DNA from: Bisporella sp. PMI_857
Taxonomy: Eukaryota; Ascomycota; Leotiomycetes; Helotiales; Helotiaceae
NCBI GenBank assembly: GCA_021307315.1
Contig: JAJSPD010000009.1
Location: 186,001-250,000, forward strand
Length of the DNA stretch: 64,000 nucleotides
Direction of reading: 5' to 3'
Notes under the pieces: model-generated
The model's database searches: none
What the model was told of the DNA's origin: nothing
The model's input: the letters and a program-made list of their open reading frames with translations, nothing else
Position numbers and translations under genes: made by a program
Shown here: piece after piece, positions 47,479 through 58,438 of the stretch
Position numbering within the stretch: position 1 is the first letter of the stretch
Layout of the letters: each line of letters begins with the position of its first letter

Positions 47479-48643
47479 ATGTCTTCCGTGCCATATGATA
47501 CCAAAGCTTCTTGGACATGGCCGAAGGAGGAACCGGAGGAGCATATACCGGCACAACCGGTGGATGACAAATCTTTCCCTGGCGCATTTACGGACATAGA
47601 AGAGGAGTATTTGGATACACATAAGGAAGAAGAGCAACCAAGAGAGGGGCCTCCACAATCGCGGCGGCATTACTCACCGCGAACATGTAGGATATGCTTG
47701 GAGGTGGTACAACCGACTTTCGAACCGATAACAGACGGCTTTACATCTAGATTCAATCCTGCACCGAAAGTCTCGTACATTTCTTCCGAGCCGGAGCTGG
47801 GAAGGCTTATTAGGCCCTGTATGTGTATCCTATGAATTTTAGATTAATGCTGATACTTGAGTTTGTCAGGCAAGTGCAGAGGAAGCTCAAGATATGTTCA
47901 CGAGGGGTGCCTAAATCAATGGAGAATCGTACAGCACTCCACCAAGAATTACTGGCAGTGCCCCACTTGTAACTTCAAATACAAATTAAACAGGCTTAAA
48001 TGGAGCGCCTGGATCCAGAGCACGACCTTGCAGATTTTTTTGACTGTGGTTATTCTACTAGGAACTATATTCATCCTAGGCTTCATTGCGGATCCCATCA
48101 TCAACATCTACCTTGATCCTTATGATACTATCACTTCCATCCCTACAAAGGGCATACCGGAAATTCATCTAGATGATGATGATGATGGAGGATGGGCTGA
48201 ACATTTCGCGAAAGGGCTGGCTTCACTCGGCCTGCTTGGAATGATAAAGGCATTCTTTGTAATGTCTCCATGGCAGTGGTGGAACATCCGTACTTCGGGC
48301 CTGTTAGGTGGGACAGCTCGTGGCCGCCGTGGTGGCACGGGTAGAGAGCGCATGGAGAATATTTCCTGGACCCTTGTCCTGATCGGTGTCATGACTTTCT
48401 TATATGTAAGCATCTTGAGCTTCTTAAGTGACGTTTTCACTGATTAACTCTTAGGGCACGTGGAAATTCGTGCGTGGCTGGAGCAGAAGGACCCTTGAGA
48501 TTGCGAGTGATCGGGTCGTTGATGTTCAAGGAGAAGATGACGACTTTGAAGAAGAGCCTGTGCCACCTACCGAGACACCTCTCAAAGAGGAAGCAAGCAG
48601 CTCGGGGGTAGACAGTGAGACAGCGAGTCGAAGAGCATTGTAA
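47479..48643 (+). CDS. Membrane RING-CH (RINGv/MARCH-like) E3 ubiquitin ligase
   Basis: Three exons: 47479-47818, 47870-48405, 48455-48643 (354 aa). The N-terminal RING variant domain shows CRICLEVV, then PCKCRGSSRYVHEGCLNQWR and WQCPTCNFKY, i.e. the C4HC3 pattern of RINGv. A long loop separates the first and second metal pairs. Two or three hydrophobic segments follow: IFLTVVILLGTIFILGFIA, a middle one near LLGMIKAFFVM, and WTLVLIGVMTFLYGTW. An acidic aspartate run (DDDDD) and a basic glycine/arginine patch lie between them. Such proteins sit in ER, Golgi or endosomal membranes and ubiquitinate membrane substrates. The intron after the first T of a TGC codon completes the C-x-C pair, which supports the join. 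Confidence 0.88.
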
Positions 48644-49749
48644 CATATTACTCACGAACCGGATGATTATATATGTAAGCCGGTGAGACTCAAGATTATG
48701 AGGCGTAATGGTAAGAATTCGAGAGCATTGCTATGTGTATATGGTGCAAGGTAGTATTAGCGACCAAACTAAGAGTCACTCCCCAGACCTCAATCAGCTT
48801 GAAGTAGTTTCTTGAAACGTTTCCTTGCAGCATTTGGTCCTTCCCCACATTCGCACACTCTTAAGTTGCCACGATATCCTGCCTCAGTGGCGTGTCGACT
48901 AGTCTGTGTGCAAACATTGAAAGCTTCGCTGGAGCCTCGAAACTTGAGCGTCTTGTTCTTGTATCATATGGGTGGCCGCTTAGCGTGTCTTCGATGTAGT
49001 CTCTGCTGCTCCTCATCGGGCTGTAGAGAAGTTCTATTGATTCGTTCTATATACCTCTACCAGAACTACAGGACCACGAAGTCGATACATCACGCCTTCT
49101 CACATTTTTCAAGTTGCATCGCTGTCTTGAACGATGTTTGCTTATTTGTTTCTATATTCTCATTGTCAACCTGCGTTCAGCTTATTTATCAAGTCTCTAT
49201 GGATTCGATTTGGACGTTATCAGTGCACATGAGAATGGCGTACACAGTTGGTACGGAATGTAAGGCATCAAGAAATGCTATAAAGTTAATAATGAATCTT
49301 ATGCTATTAATCAATTTCGTGGTTGCTGAATGGTCACAGCAATTTCTTTTACTTTCTCAAGCCTTAAGGTAAGTAATTGAGGAGCTTGGGAATGCAGTGG
49401 CTCTTTTCCACATTATTCGTGTTACATTGGAGTGTTCTCGTTACGTTGATGGTCAAATTTTCAGCTTAAATCTGTTGGTCGGGATGTGCAGCTCATAAGT
49501 GACCAAGACGCGGCTAAGAATAACCTCACTTTAAAGGAACTTTTAACATCTTCGAAATTCACTACCTTGACTTGAGCGGCATCCAAAACACGGTCACAAA
49601 CAAGTCAATGGACGCCCCTCTACTATGTTCACGCAATAATAGAGCCTCATGTCATATGCCGGTCTCATTACCTCAACCACTCCCACCTCCACCACATCAC
49701 ACTGCCACACCTCCAAAGTTTATCAGACCTTATTTACCAAACCACAGCA
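48644..49749. other. Intergenic, with possible unrecognised minus-strand exons
   Basis: About 1.1 kb. An open frame of 186 codons on + (48812-49372) looks unlike a protein (cysteine-rich, no domain). Short frames on the minus strand joined by plausible splice sites look somewhat more protein-like but give no recognisable family. No gene is called. Confidence 0.35.
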
Positions 49750-50409
49750 ATGATATCTCTCGGCCTATTTCATGGTGGTCCAACCCTTCGGGACGGCGAC
49801 ACATGGAAAACCCTTTTCATCTTCGTCTGCATGGTCTTCGCCACGATCTACCTGAAGTTCTACTATCGCCCTCCATCTACACAATCTCGATTATTGACAA
49901 AGAAGAGGCATATTAATGTTGCACAACCAATATATGGTACTGAGGTCAAAGAATTGGTCCTGGATCAGAAGAGACGGTGTATTATCAGAGAGCTTGATAG
50001 AACTTTGAAGAGGGAGGAGAAACTAGAGACTTTGACGAGGAATGAGAGGTTGAAGGGGGCTATAGGGGTAGCGAAGGGCAATGTGAAGGAGAGTGCATAT
50101 ACAGCCCAAAGGGTTGAAGAAAGAAAATTACACACAGCGATGAGTGAGTTGAGAAAACAAGAAGTTACAGATGAGAAGAAGAGTCAGCACACAACCATGG
50201 AAGATAAAGATGGAACAAGTAGCAGTCGAGACGTAACCGAGTACGTAGATACTTACGAGGGTGACTTCTCCACTATCGACAACGAAATATTGAAGGTGGC
50301 CGCGGAGGAAGTACAGAGGAGATATCATAAGACGACGCTTACTAGAAGAGACGAACCGGTGGAACTCAGACCAGAGGATAAGGCTTGGTATGATTCTTTC
50401 AATGATTAG
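49750..50409 (+). CDS. Small membrane-anchored protein of unknown function
   Basis: Single exon, 219 aa. A hydrophobic segment at about residues 20-38 (WKTLFIFVCMVFATIYLKFYY) is followed by basic residues, as expected for a signal anchor or tail inside the cytosol. The remainder is a highly charged, lysine/glutamate-rich helix (about 70-150) and an acidic end with a tyrosine-containing EYVDTYEGDFSTIDN stretch. No enzyme motif is seen. The call as a gene rests on length, the single clean frame and the sensible membrane/helix layout. I do not recognise the family. Confidence 0.6.
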   Translation: MISLGLFHGGPTLRDGDTWKTLFIFVCMVFATIYLKFYYRPPSTQSRLLTKKRHINVAQPIYGTEVKELVLDQKRRCIIRELDRTLKREEKLETLTRNERLKGAIGVAKGNVKESAYTAQRVEERKLHTAMSELRKQEVTDEKKSQHTTMEDKDGTSSSRDVTEYVDTYEGDFSTIDNEILKVAAEEVQRRYHKTTLTRRDEPVELRPEDKAWYDSFND

Positions 50410-51089
50410 AAATTCTTGCGTGTGCAGCCTGGTATAATAATGTCAGATATCTGAGTACGATTCTCACAAATTTCCAATACTTCTCTTATATTAAAACACA
50501 TGTATAGTGCTTACTCTCGATACTCGGCGCTCTCGATCTGATGTTCTTGAAGCTGAATGCCAGGAGCTCCCATATCTTGCCGTATGAATAGCAAAATTTC
50601 AAACTCACATCTTGTATTTATACCATATATTATATAACGGCCTAGAAAATACTCTGAAAAAAAAGTTGAATCACAATCAGAAAGCGAGGTGCTCTCAGCC
50701 AACCCAGCCTTATCGTCGCTAGGGTTCAGGGGCTATCGGGAAACTTAAAATTATTGTGGGGCATTTCCAAAATCATTTTTGGTTCATCACTCATTTCCCA
50801 CTACGAGCACGTTCTCATGCCCAGAACTTCTCAACAACGGTGTCATCTTCCTTTGTCGCAGACTCAGTGGAGGATTTTTAACTGTCAATACGTTGTACGC
50901 ATTGACAAGTTGGCCCGCAAAGCAGCCTTGGCAGAGCTCCAAGCATTGCGATACGAGAGAGGACAGACCTGTCAGATTATTACACCAGGAAGGAAATCTA
51001 CCACCTTAGTCTTACAGGACGAGGTGTTCCAGCCCAGACTTGTCACCTACATCTCCCGCGAAGACTAGAAACATCATCTCTGCGGGACA
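50410..51089. other. Intergenic upstream of the GT34 gene
   Basis: About 680 bases. A 104-codon frame (50754-51068) ends 21 bases before the next ATG and in the same phase. Its last 55 residues look protein-like (basic helix LARKAALAELQAL), but no family is recognised. It may be an upstream frame, an unannotated exon or chance. Confidence 0.4.
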
Positions 51090-52146
51090 ATGCACCTTGC
51101 GCTACCTACGAGGAAATCCTCCAACCCACCTTTATATGCCGCTCGCTCTTCACGATTACAGTTCCCCATGATTCGCAGAAGCAGAGCAAAAACGATATTA
51201 ATAGGTGTTTGCGCGTTCAGTGCGTTTCTTTTCCTATTGTCACAAATCTTTGGAGGCGCGGAGAGTATACCGCCAGGGACACCGCCAGTCGTCCTGGTGA
51301 CAGTGTTAGATGGTGAGGCACTGTATAGCAAGGAGTACATACAAGATATCAAGGAGAATAGGATAGAGTATGCTAAGAAACATGGTACGTTTTCCCGGCC
51401 CCATAAGGTGACGATGAAAGTACTGAGAGGCTCCCAGGATATGCAACATTCTTCCCTACCGAGAACGACTACGAGTTATCTGGCTCTCCGGTATCATGGT
51501 CAAAAATCCCCGCCCTGCGCCATGCACTTACCAAATTCCCGCATAGTACCTACTTCTGGTTTCTTCACCAGAATGCGCTAATCATGAACCCATTCATCAA
51601 GGTCGAAACCGACATCATGGACCCCAAGGTGCTGGAGAGCAACATGATCAAGGACCAATCCATTGTGCCACCTGACAGCGTCATCAAGACATTCGCCCAT
51701 CTTAAAGGAAGCGTGATTGATTTTGTTCTTACGCAAGACAAGGACGGCCTTGCACCAGGCAGCTTCATCATACGACGGGGCGACTGGGCAAAGTTCTTCC
51801 TGGACAGCTGGTTTGATCCTTTATACCGCTCTTATAACTTCCAGAAAGCAGATACGCACGCCTTGGTATGATTTCTCATCACCAGTCAATAGCTGAAGCA
51901 GAATCTAACGTAGCCCAGGAACACATCGTGCAATGGCACCCCACCATCCTCTCCAAACTCGCCCTCATCCCCCAGCGCATCATGAACGCCTACGGCGAAG
52001 AAGGCTCAGCAGACGAGTCAGGGAGGTACAAAGCCGGCGACTTCGTGATCCGCTTCGCAGGCTGCGAACCCGCAAAGGCAAGCACAAGCTGCGAAGCCGA
52101 AGCGGCGCTCTACTCGAAGCAATGGCGGACAATTTTCAACGCCTGA
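51090..52146 (+). CDS. GT34 family (Mnn10/Mnn11-like) mannosyltransferase homologue
   Basis: Three exons: 51090-51384, 51438-51865, 51919-52146 (316 aa). This is a type II Golgi-like layout: a short basic cytosolic tail, a membrane anchor at about residues 34-52 (ILIGVCAFSAFLFLLSQIF), then the lumenal domain. Family blocks are KKHGYATFF, ending in a conserved Y-x-T/F, then WSKIPALRHALTKFPHSTYFWFLHQNALIMNP, and the late WHPTILSKLALIPQRIMNAY with GDFVIRFAGCE. Mnn10 and Mnn11 are subunits of the M-Pol II complex that extends the alpha-1,6-mannan backbone of N-glycans. The usual DXD site before ALIMNP is HQN here (residues 142-144), so catalysis by this subunit is doubtful. Other GT34 members are alpha-1,2-galactosyltransferases. 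Confidence 0.83.
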
Positions 52147-53325
52147 TGAAGAACACAACGAGCTTTGTGACAAAAGGAGAAGAAGAAAACCCGCCACAAG
52201 ATAATAATCAAGCATACCATCCATCTATGAAAACACGACATGTTCCTCTTTCATGCTCGCATGACATAAAATAGATAATTAGCACGGACCAGGCTAGGGG
52301 CGGCGTTCACGGCGTACGAATTAATGTATGAAATGGTATCTCAGGGGCAAAGCAAAATCCCTTGCAAATCACGAGAGAGAGAGAGAGAGAGAGAGAGCAA
52401 ACATCAGGTTTCTTTTCTTTTATTTTTTTATATTTTTTTTTACGGCGAATTCGAATCACGCATCCCTTCCATAGAAAATTTTTAGGGTGGTGCTGGAGTT
52501 TCAGAGGAGGGGGCAAACATTGGACCGGACTCCTCACGTTTGTATGTTTGTATAGAGATAGCATGTATAGTAAAAGTAGTAGCACGGTCCCCCCGAATAC
52601 TCCCCTCCAAGAAGGGAGAATGGTGGTTATCGGAGGGCGTAGAAATGCTACATTGTCTTTGCGCTGTTATTTTAGGCTCTCAGCTTCTCTCAAATTCTTC
52701 ATAGTTCTTCACCTTGCTTCAGCTGTCTTTATTATACTTCTTGCAGACGGTATACCAATTTTGGATGAACTCGAAGGACTCAACAGACGAAACTGACCAT
52801 TTCAATTATCTGCAACGTTGAAACGTCCCAGAATTCGCCTATTCGTTGTTTTAATCAGAGGACAACAAGTACTTCTGGCAGCTGCTCTTCTGGGCTTCAT
52901 TCGAATAAGAAATTGTAGATCACGAACCTAAGTTTCCTGGTTAGAATCCTGGGGCAATTGTGCATAATTTACCACATCCAGCCTTATAATCACAACCAAA
53001 GAAACAATACATCCTATAATTATTCCACCTTTCTCGGAAACGAGGACACAATCATCAAATAATATCCTTGGATGTAAAAGGTTAAGATCTAATTCGGCTA
53101 TTGGCACAAAGCATGGCGAAGTTATATCACCGTGTGAAGTACATTCCGTGCAGTTCAAAACACCCTATCCGTTGCCCATATCTATACTTATCATGACTGA
53201 TGTAAGTTGCTTCCTTCAACTCACCAAACGTCGTGCCCTACTGAACATAAAGCATAAAACTCAGACAATTAACAGCAAAACAATAAAAGTGTAGCGGTAT
53301 AACGAAGCCTGGAAGATGCAACTTG
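52147..53325. other. Intergenic between convergent GT34 and 53.3-55.2 kb genes
   Basis: About 1.2 kb of probable 3' UTRs. Contains a GA microsatellite and T-rich runs near 52411-52440. No gene recognised. Confidence 0.5.
52372..52396. repeat. (GA)n microsatellite
   Basis: About 12 GA units, in the 3' flank of the GT34 gene. Confidence 0.85.
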
Positions 53326-55233
53326 TCATGCTCCAGTCGAGATCGAGGTGCGCTGTCGCCTTTCACGACGGTCCAGCTCTTCCTTCTTTAACTTTGCAAG
53401 AGCTTCCTTCTCCTTCTTCTCCAGTATCAATTCTTCGAGCTGTTGTTGAATCCTAGCGGCTTCAATGGAACTGCGGTTGTGATGAGATTTTTTGGCAAGG
53501 CGCTTGCTTGCAGATGTGAACGAACTTGGGAGCTTTTCCGCATCTGCATCAGGCGCTACGATGCTGGGTCAGTTAACGGTGTGCAGTCTTTCTTACAAGG
53601 CACAGGACTTACGGGTTCCTGTTAATGGATACTTGTCAGAGAACCTGTCAAGTTGCTTGGCAGCCCAAAATTGTGGTAGCGCAAAGGCCTCACGACCGCC
53701 GGGGGCTCCTGGTACATCGCTGATATCGTCGAAGTTGCTCGGGTCCAGAGCTGGAGCATGATATGGTGGTGGTGGTGAATAGGCGTTGTTGATCGGAAAA
53801 AATGGTACTTGTCCAATCCAAGGAACTTGAGGGACTGAAGGAACCGCAGTCATCCATGGTGGATGGACGCCCGCAGGAAGCCAAATTGGGCCGTGCGATT
53901 GATTTTGGAGCCTTGAGGAGAAGGCAATCAGTCCCGAAGGTAAAAGATTTAATAAAAAAAGGTAGATTTTGCGTATTCCGAAGACATTGCTTACCAGTTG
54001 GCAATCTCTGGTATATAATTGTTCAGCTGGGCTATCGGCTGAGATGCACTAGGTATCTGTGGTATGATTGTGCTTGGTTGTTTGACAATTGATCGAGTCA
54101 ACACACCCGGAGCCGCAGCTGGCGGAGGGCGAGACCCAGGTCGTGGGCAAATTGTAACCTCTGCCGGCGGAATGCTGCAAGATATATTAGGAACTAGCTG
54201 ATTAGAATCAAGGACTGAATACTTGCATAGGTGTATTGGCAGGAATTTTCACAGGAGGCGTAGGTCGAAGGCACTTAGGAAGCTCGCGTGAAGGCGCTCG
54301 ACGACTATCCCTGAGCTGTTGTTTGACAGTCTGAGGCCAAGTTCTTTGAGGAGTCATCTTCCAGTTGAGCACAGGAGTATGGGTACGCTGAAGTGATTGA
54401 GAGCGAGTGGATGTCGTTCCAATCCCAGCAGATCCTTGCTTGCTTGACTCGCAACTTTCATCTTTCTGTTGAGAGGCTTTATCTTTGAGCGTTGGAAAGT
54501 CACAAAAGGCTGGTGCTTCGGGGTTGAGGCTTTTCAGGCCTTTAGGATGCTCAATCGGGGATGGATCCGCAGAGTTGGTAGGCGTTAGTAGTGGTATCTC
54601 AGCCTTTTCTATTGCTAATGGAGCTTGCGATGCCCGCGCAGGCAAAGCAGCTAGTTTATCAATATGATCAAGAGCATCGAGAAGATTCTGAAGCTTTTGG
54701 CGATCATCCTTGTCAAGTGCAAGGAATCTTTGTAAGGCGCCTGCCAAACCATGCACATCCGGTATTACAGGCGATGCTTCGGGAATTATTGGAACAGATG
54801 ATACATTCGGAAGAGGTTGTGGGGTTGGAGAGCAGAAAACGATCGCTGGATCTCTCTTCTGCATATTGGAAATATGCGGTCCAGGAATTGGGCTTTCCTG
54901 CCTAGCTGTGGGAGGCTTGAGTTGACGAAGCTCTTCTGGAGCATAGCGAATCCGTTTAGAAGCCGTAGGCTCTCTATCCTCGATATCAGTTTCGGTTCCA
55001 AAATGACCTATAGGCGATTCCTCCTTTCGTGGAAGTATACTAGGTCGGGTCCTCGGGGAGCGAACGACAACGCTTCCCCTGAACGAGACTTGTGTGCTCA
55101 AGGTGGACCGACTAGGAGATGGGCTTGAGTTAAATATTGTCTTCCTTGGCTCTAGGGATTTCCGGACCACCAAGCGTGAGGCTCGTCTTACTGGAGACAT
55201 ACTAGAAGGCGAGCGGTTCTCCTCGACGGTCAT
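53326..55233 (-). CDS. Disordered proline-rich protein of unknown function, with a GC-AG intron
   Basis: Four exons on the minus strand: 55233-54227, 54174-53995, 53911-53613, 53555-53326 (571 aa). The first 200 residues are basic and serine/proline-rich (SPVRRASRLVVRKSLEPRK). A short helical block follows near 170-195 (ALQRFLALDKDDRQKLQNLL), then long disordered sequence. A proline/tryptophan-rich segment (GPIWLPAGVHPPWMTAVP, PFFPINNAYSPPPPYHAP) precedes a C-terminal charged coiled coil (QQQLEELILEKKEKEALAKL). Intron 1 starts with GCAAGT instead of GT; only this donor joins exon 1 to the protein-like frame of exon 2. The other introns are GT-AG. Charge and motif content suggest a nuclear or scaffold protein. 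No family is recognised. Confidence 0.68.
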
Positions 55234-56227
55234 GATTGCGGATTTCCTAATCTAGAAAAGTCAGCCATCTGCTTCCAGCATATTTTAGTATAGTAAAACA
55301 ATTTTGATGGATCGCAATTGGATGATAGTCAAGCTTTCATGAAATCTTGCCGGCGTGTACGGCTTTAAGTCTCTATGCTTAGTCATCAATCATAAGGTCC
55401 TGACGCTCTACTTGGGCTAGTCAACATGAACCTAATCTAAGCCATATATCATTGCTATTCATCAGTGCTGAGAGTGGGATACTTCGCTTACAGTCTGATC
55501 TTAACAAGCAGGCAAATGACAAAGACTTCTTGACCCTGCTTGCTAGTTCCAACAAACTCTCAATTTATCAAAAACCTAAAAGGGACAGGTTCAGCGCTGA
55601 TTGCCAAAAAAAAAAATCAAAAATCAAGATAAAGCGCTAAACACCCAGGAAGACGTTAAGAGGGGAAGTGCACATACCTTTGTGGGAGTCCTTGCCTGAA
55701 AACAGAGACGGAAGAGGATGGAAGCTCAGTGTGAGGTAAAGCAGGGAATTGTTCCTGAACGGCTGTTGATACTCGAGAAAGGTACAAGTACCAAAAATCT
55801 AGCAATGATACTACGCTTTGAGACGCTTTTTGTGGTAGATGAAATGTGACGATCCGCAATCTGGATTGTGTTTGGTGATGAAAGAGAAAGAAGCTATGGT
55901 GAAAAAGAAAGATTGCGACGGAACCGATGTTTCCAGGCAGTTGTAAGGTAAGACACTGTAAAGATGGAAGGAGCCTCTATGCTTTCGATGGTGGGAAGTA
56001 GACAGGATAGGCAGCCAGAGAGAGAAAGAAGGAGCAATGATGGATGCGGATTTCGATCTGAATGAAGTATATTTCTGAGGGACTTGAAAATCACCCTCCG
56101 CCTTGAGGGAAAGGCTATGCAGGCAAAAATTGAGATTTTCATTGAATTCGTTCTGAGAAATTTTTGCAAACTGAATACTAACCATTCCATTACAATTGGT
56201 TTACTTTCCAAACTATAAAATACCGTC
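55234..56227. other. Intergenic: upstream of the disordered-protein gene, downstream of the AIM24-family gene
   Basis: About 1 kb of mostly AT-rich sequence with an A-run near 55605. Overlapping frames on the minus strand near 55811-56301 look basic and serine-rich but show no domain and partly overlap the AIM24 end. No gene called. Confidence 0.45.
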
Positions 56228-57595
56228 CTACGCCGTAACAGCGTGCTGTGACATATATTGAGCAAATGCTTGCTACAAAGCGTGTTAGCAGTGGATCTCA
56301 AATAAATTTACAAAGGACATACCGGATTTCTGGTCTGCAAAAAGACCGTTCCAGGACCGGTAAATTTGCAAACAAGACCTTCCCCTGACACCATTCCTGA
56401 CATCATACCACCAGAAGCTACTCTTTCGAGGATGTACTTCGTGTTCCATGCTACTAGATGGCCGTTATCGACGATGTACCTCTCGCCATCGGCCAACTTA
56501 CTCTTATTAGCACATCTCTCGCTTAAAAAGGGGGTTCAAGGACTCACATCTTTACGAATAATAGCACCGAAACTGGTAATCCATAATAGACCAACACCGG
56601 ATATTCTATAGACGAACAGTCCTTCTCCTGAGAACATAGCTTTACCTAGACCCTGCCTTTTGTAGTCTTTTACAACTCCCTGCGTGCAAGCCAAGAACGC
56701 ATCTCGGCCAACAGACCACTCTTCATTTCCGCCTAGTCGGATATTTGTGATATCACCAATCGCCGACGGCGCAAACAAGACTTCCCCTGGGCCTGTGTAG
56801 GTTGAGGTGGTCATCTCGCCACCAATAAGCATTTTCTTCATGGAGAATTTAACTGCTCCTTTCAGCGTGACAGTTGGAGTCATTGCAATCATTGCACCAG
56901 GTTTTGCAGTCAGAGGACAACCCATCGCTAACTGAACGGTAAGGACACTGTTCGTATCTCGATGACTGATCCGATAGCTTCCTCCATTGAAAATTCCAAC
57001 ATCATCCTGGGTAGTGCTGGCTCCCACAAAATGAGCCGCAGAAGGAGCACCATGATCGAGGTTCGCAGCTTGGCTCGTGTCTAACGGACTCTTCTCATCT
57101 GGATGCGCTACATGAGCTCCTGCTGGTGGAGGGTGCTGTCCATAACTGGGCAAACCTTGCTGGGGTTGTGGTGATTGAGGCTGTTGGTATTGCTGCTGCT
57201 GTTGCAATGGCGGAGAGGCGATGGGTTGCTGGTATGAGGCCCGGTGCGAGAAGTTTGGGGGAGGGGATTGGTAGTGTTGCTGAACTTGAGGCGGGGTCTG
57301 CTGGGATTGTGGAGGAGGTGGGGGGTAGCTTGATTGCTGCTGCTGCTGCCCCGGAGAAGGTTGTGGAGGAGGAGGATAGTACTGGGCGTGGGATTGCTGT
57401 TGTGGAGGAGGAGAATTTGGAGGAGGAGCATATTGCTGCTGCGGAACTACACCAAAAGAGGTCAGCGATTTCGAGAGGTTGATTGAGACTTTTGCTTTAC
57501 CTCCATTTCCGCCAGGTCCAGGCGGGGCTGATTGAAGTTAGCTGTTTATCGTCCGGATGTTCCGCAGCATGCTTACGAGGATAGTAACCAGACAT
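56228..57595 (-). CDS. AIM24-family protein (DUF124/TIGR00266) with a Q/P-rich N-terminus
   Basis: Five exons on the minus strand: 57595-57577, 57501-57527 (27 nt), 57446-56548, 56496-56323, 56272-56228 (387 aa). The first 150 residues are glutamine/proline-rich low complexity. The C-terminal 230 residues are the beta-rich AIM24 domain: [38 protein letters not shown], then [37 protein letters not shown] and [27 protein letters not shown] strands. Related proteins occur in bacteria and as mitochondrial Aim24, but this cytosolic type without a targeting signal is separate. Function is unknown. Exons 1 and 2 are tiny (19 and 27 nt) and encode the leading MSGYYP and a PPPGPGGNG linker. Confidence 0.85.
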
Positions 57596-58438
57596 GATCA
57601 AGCTCTTGATTGTTTGTTTTCAAAAAAAAATCACTCAAATGGGTACTTTCGGGAGCTTCTTATACCTCGAGTTGCCCAGCTGAAAGTTGGGCTGGAAAGG
57701 TCAAGTCAGCCTTGTGGACCCCGCAGTTCAGGATAGGAAGCTCTCACCAGTTCAGCAGCTCTTTGACAGCTATTGAACTCTTTGGATTGAGGAATACTTT
57801 CGTCCTTGTGAGAAGGAGCTATCTACTAAATAATGAGTAGCAAACCACAAAACAAAAAAAATTCCAGAGAAGAAGTAAAAGCCCAAATCTGGAAAGGAAG
57901 TCAAGAGCTCATGCAGCTTCCCACCCGCTGACATTAGCGTGAGGATGGCGGGGGGCTGTGTCTATTTGCGGCATCCGATTGTTGGCCAAGCTACTCTGTC
58001 CAATGAACAAGCGTTTGCCATGGTCCATCGAAGGCGGTTTCGTGAGTGCGAGGGAATTGATAAAGAGAGAGTTGGGCCGGGCGCTTAGGCATGTATGGGC
58101 AAACTTGGCGCGCTGTTATTAGCAGCGTTTATATGATGCCCTTAGAATAGATAGAGCATGAACATTTTGTGCTACCTTTTAGTGGGAAGAAAGGCTGCAA
58201 CCTCCAGATGCAATTGACAAGATTCGGAAACAGACAGATAGGAGAATCACATCTAAGGATAGAAAAATCATCAGATGATTTGTTACAGTAACCTATCTAA
58301 CTACTTTTTCTCCTTTTCTTCGCAAACCACCAAATGCCAGTATGCAGAGATATCCCGATTGCCAAAGCATGTATAATGCTCCCCATACCGTCCAAAGAGA
58401 GATTCGTAATGCCATGACCACTCAAAATAACAACCATT
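57596..58438. other. Intergenic: upstream of the AIM24-family gene, downstream of eIF2-beta
   Basis: About 840 bases. No gene or notable repeat. A small + strand frame at 57610-57840 has no recognisable content. Confidence 0.5.

Noticed and set aside
48171..48186. GAT trinucleotide run as a microsatellite
   Set aside because: It encodes an aspartate run inside the RING-CH protein and is short.
48812..49372. 186-codon open frame on the + strand
   Set aside because: Cysteine- and serine-rich text without domain or membrane logic; better seen as a shadow of non-coding or minus-strand sequence.
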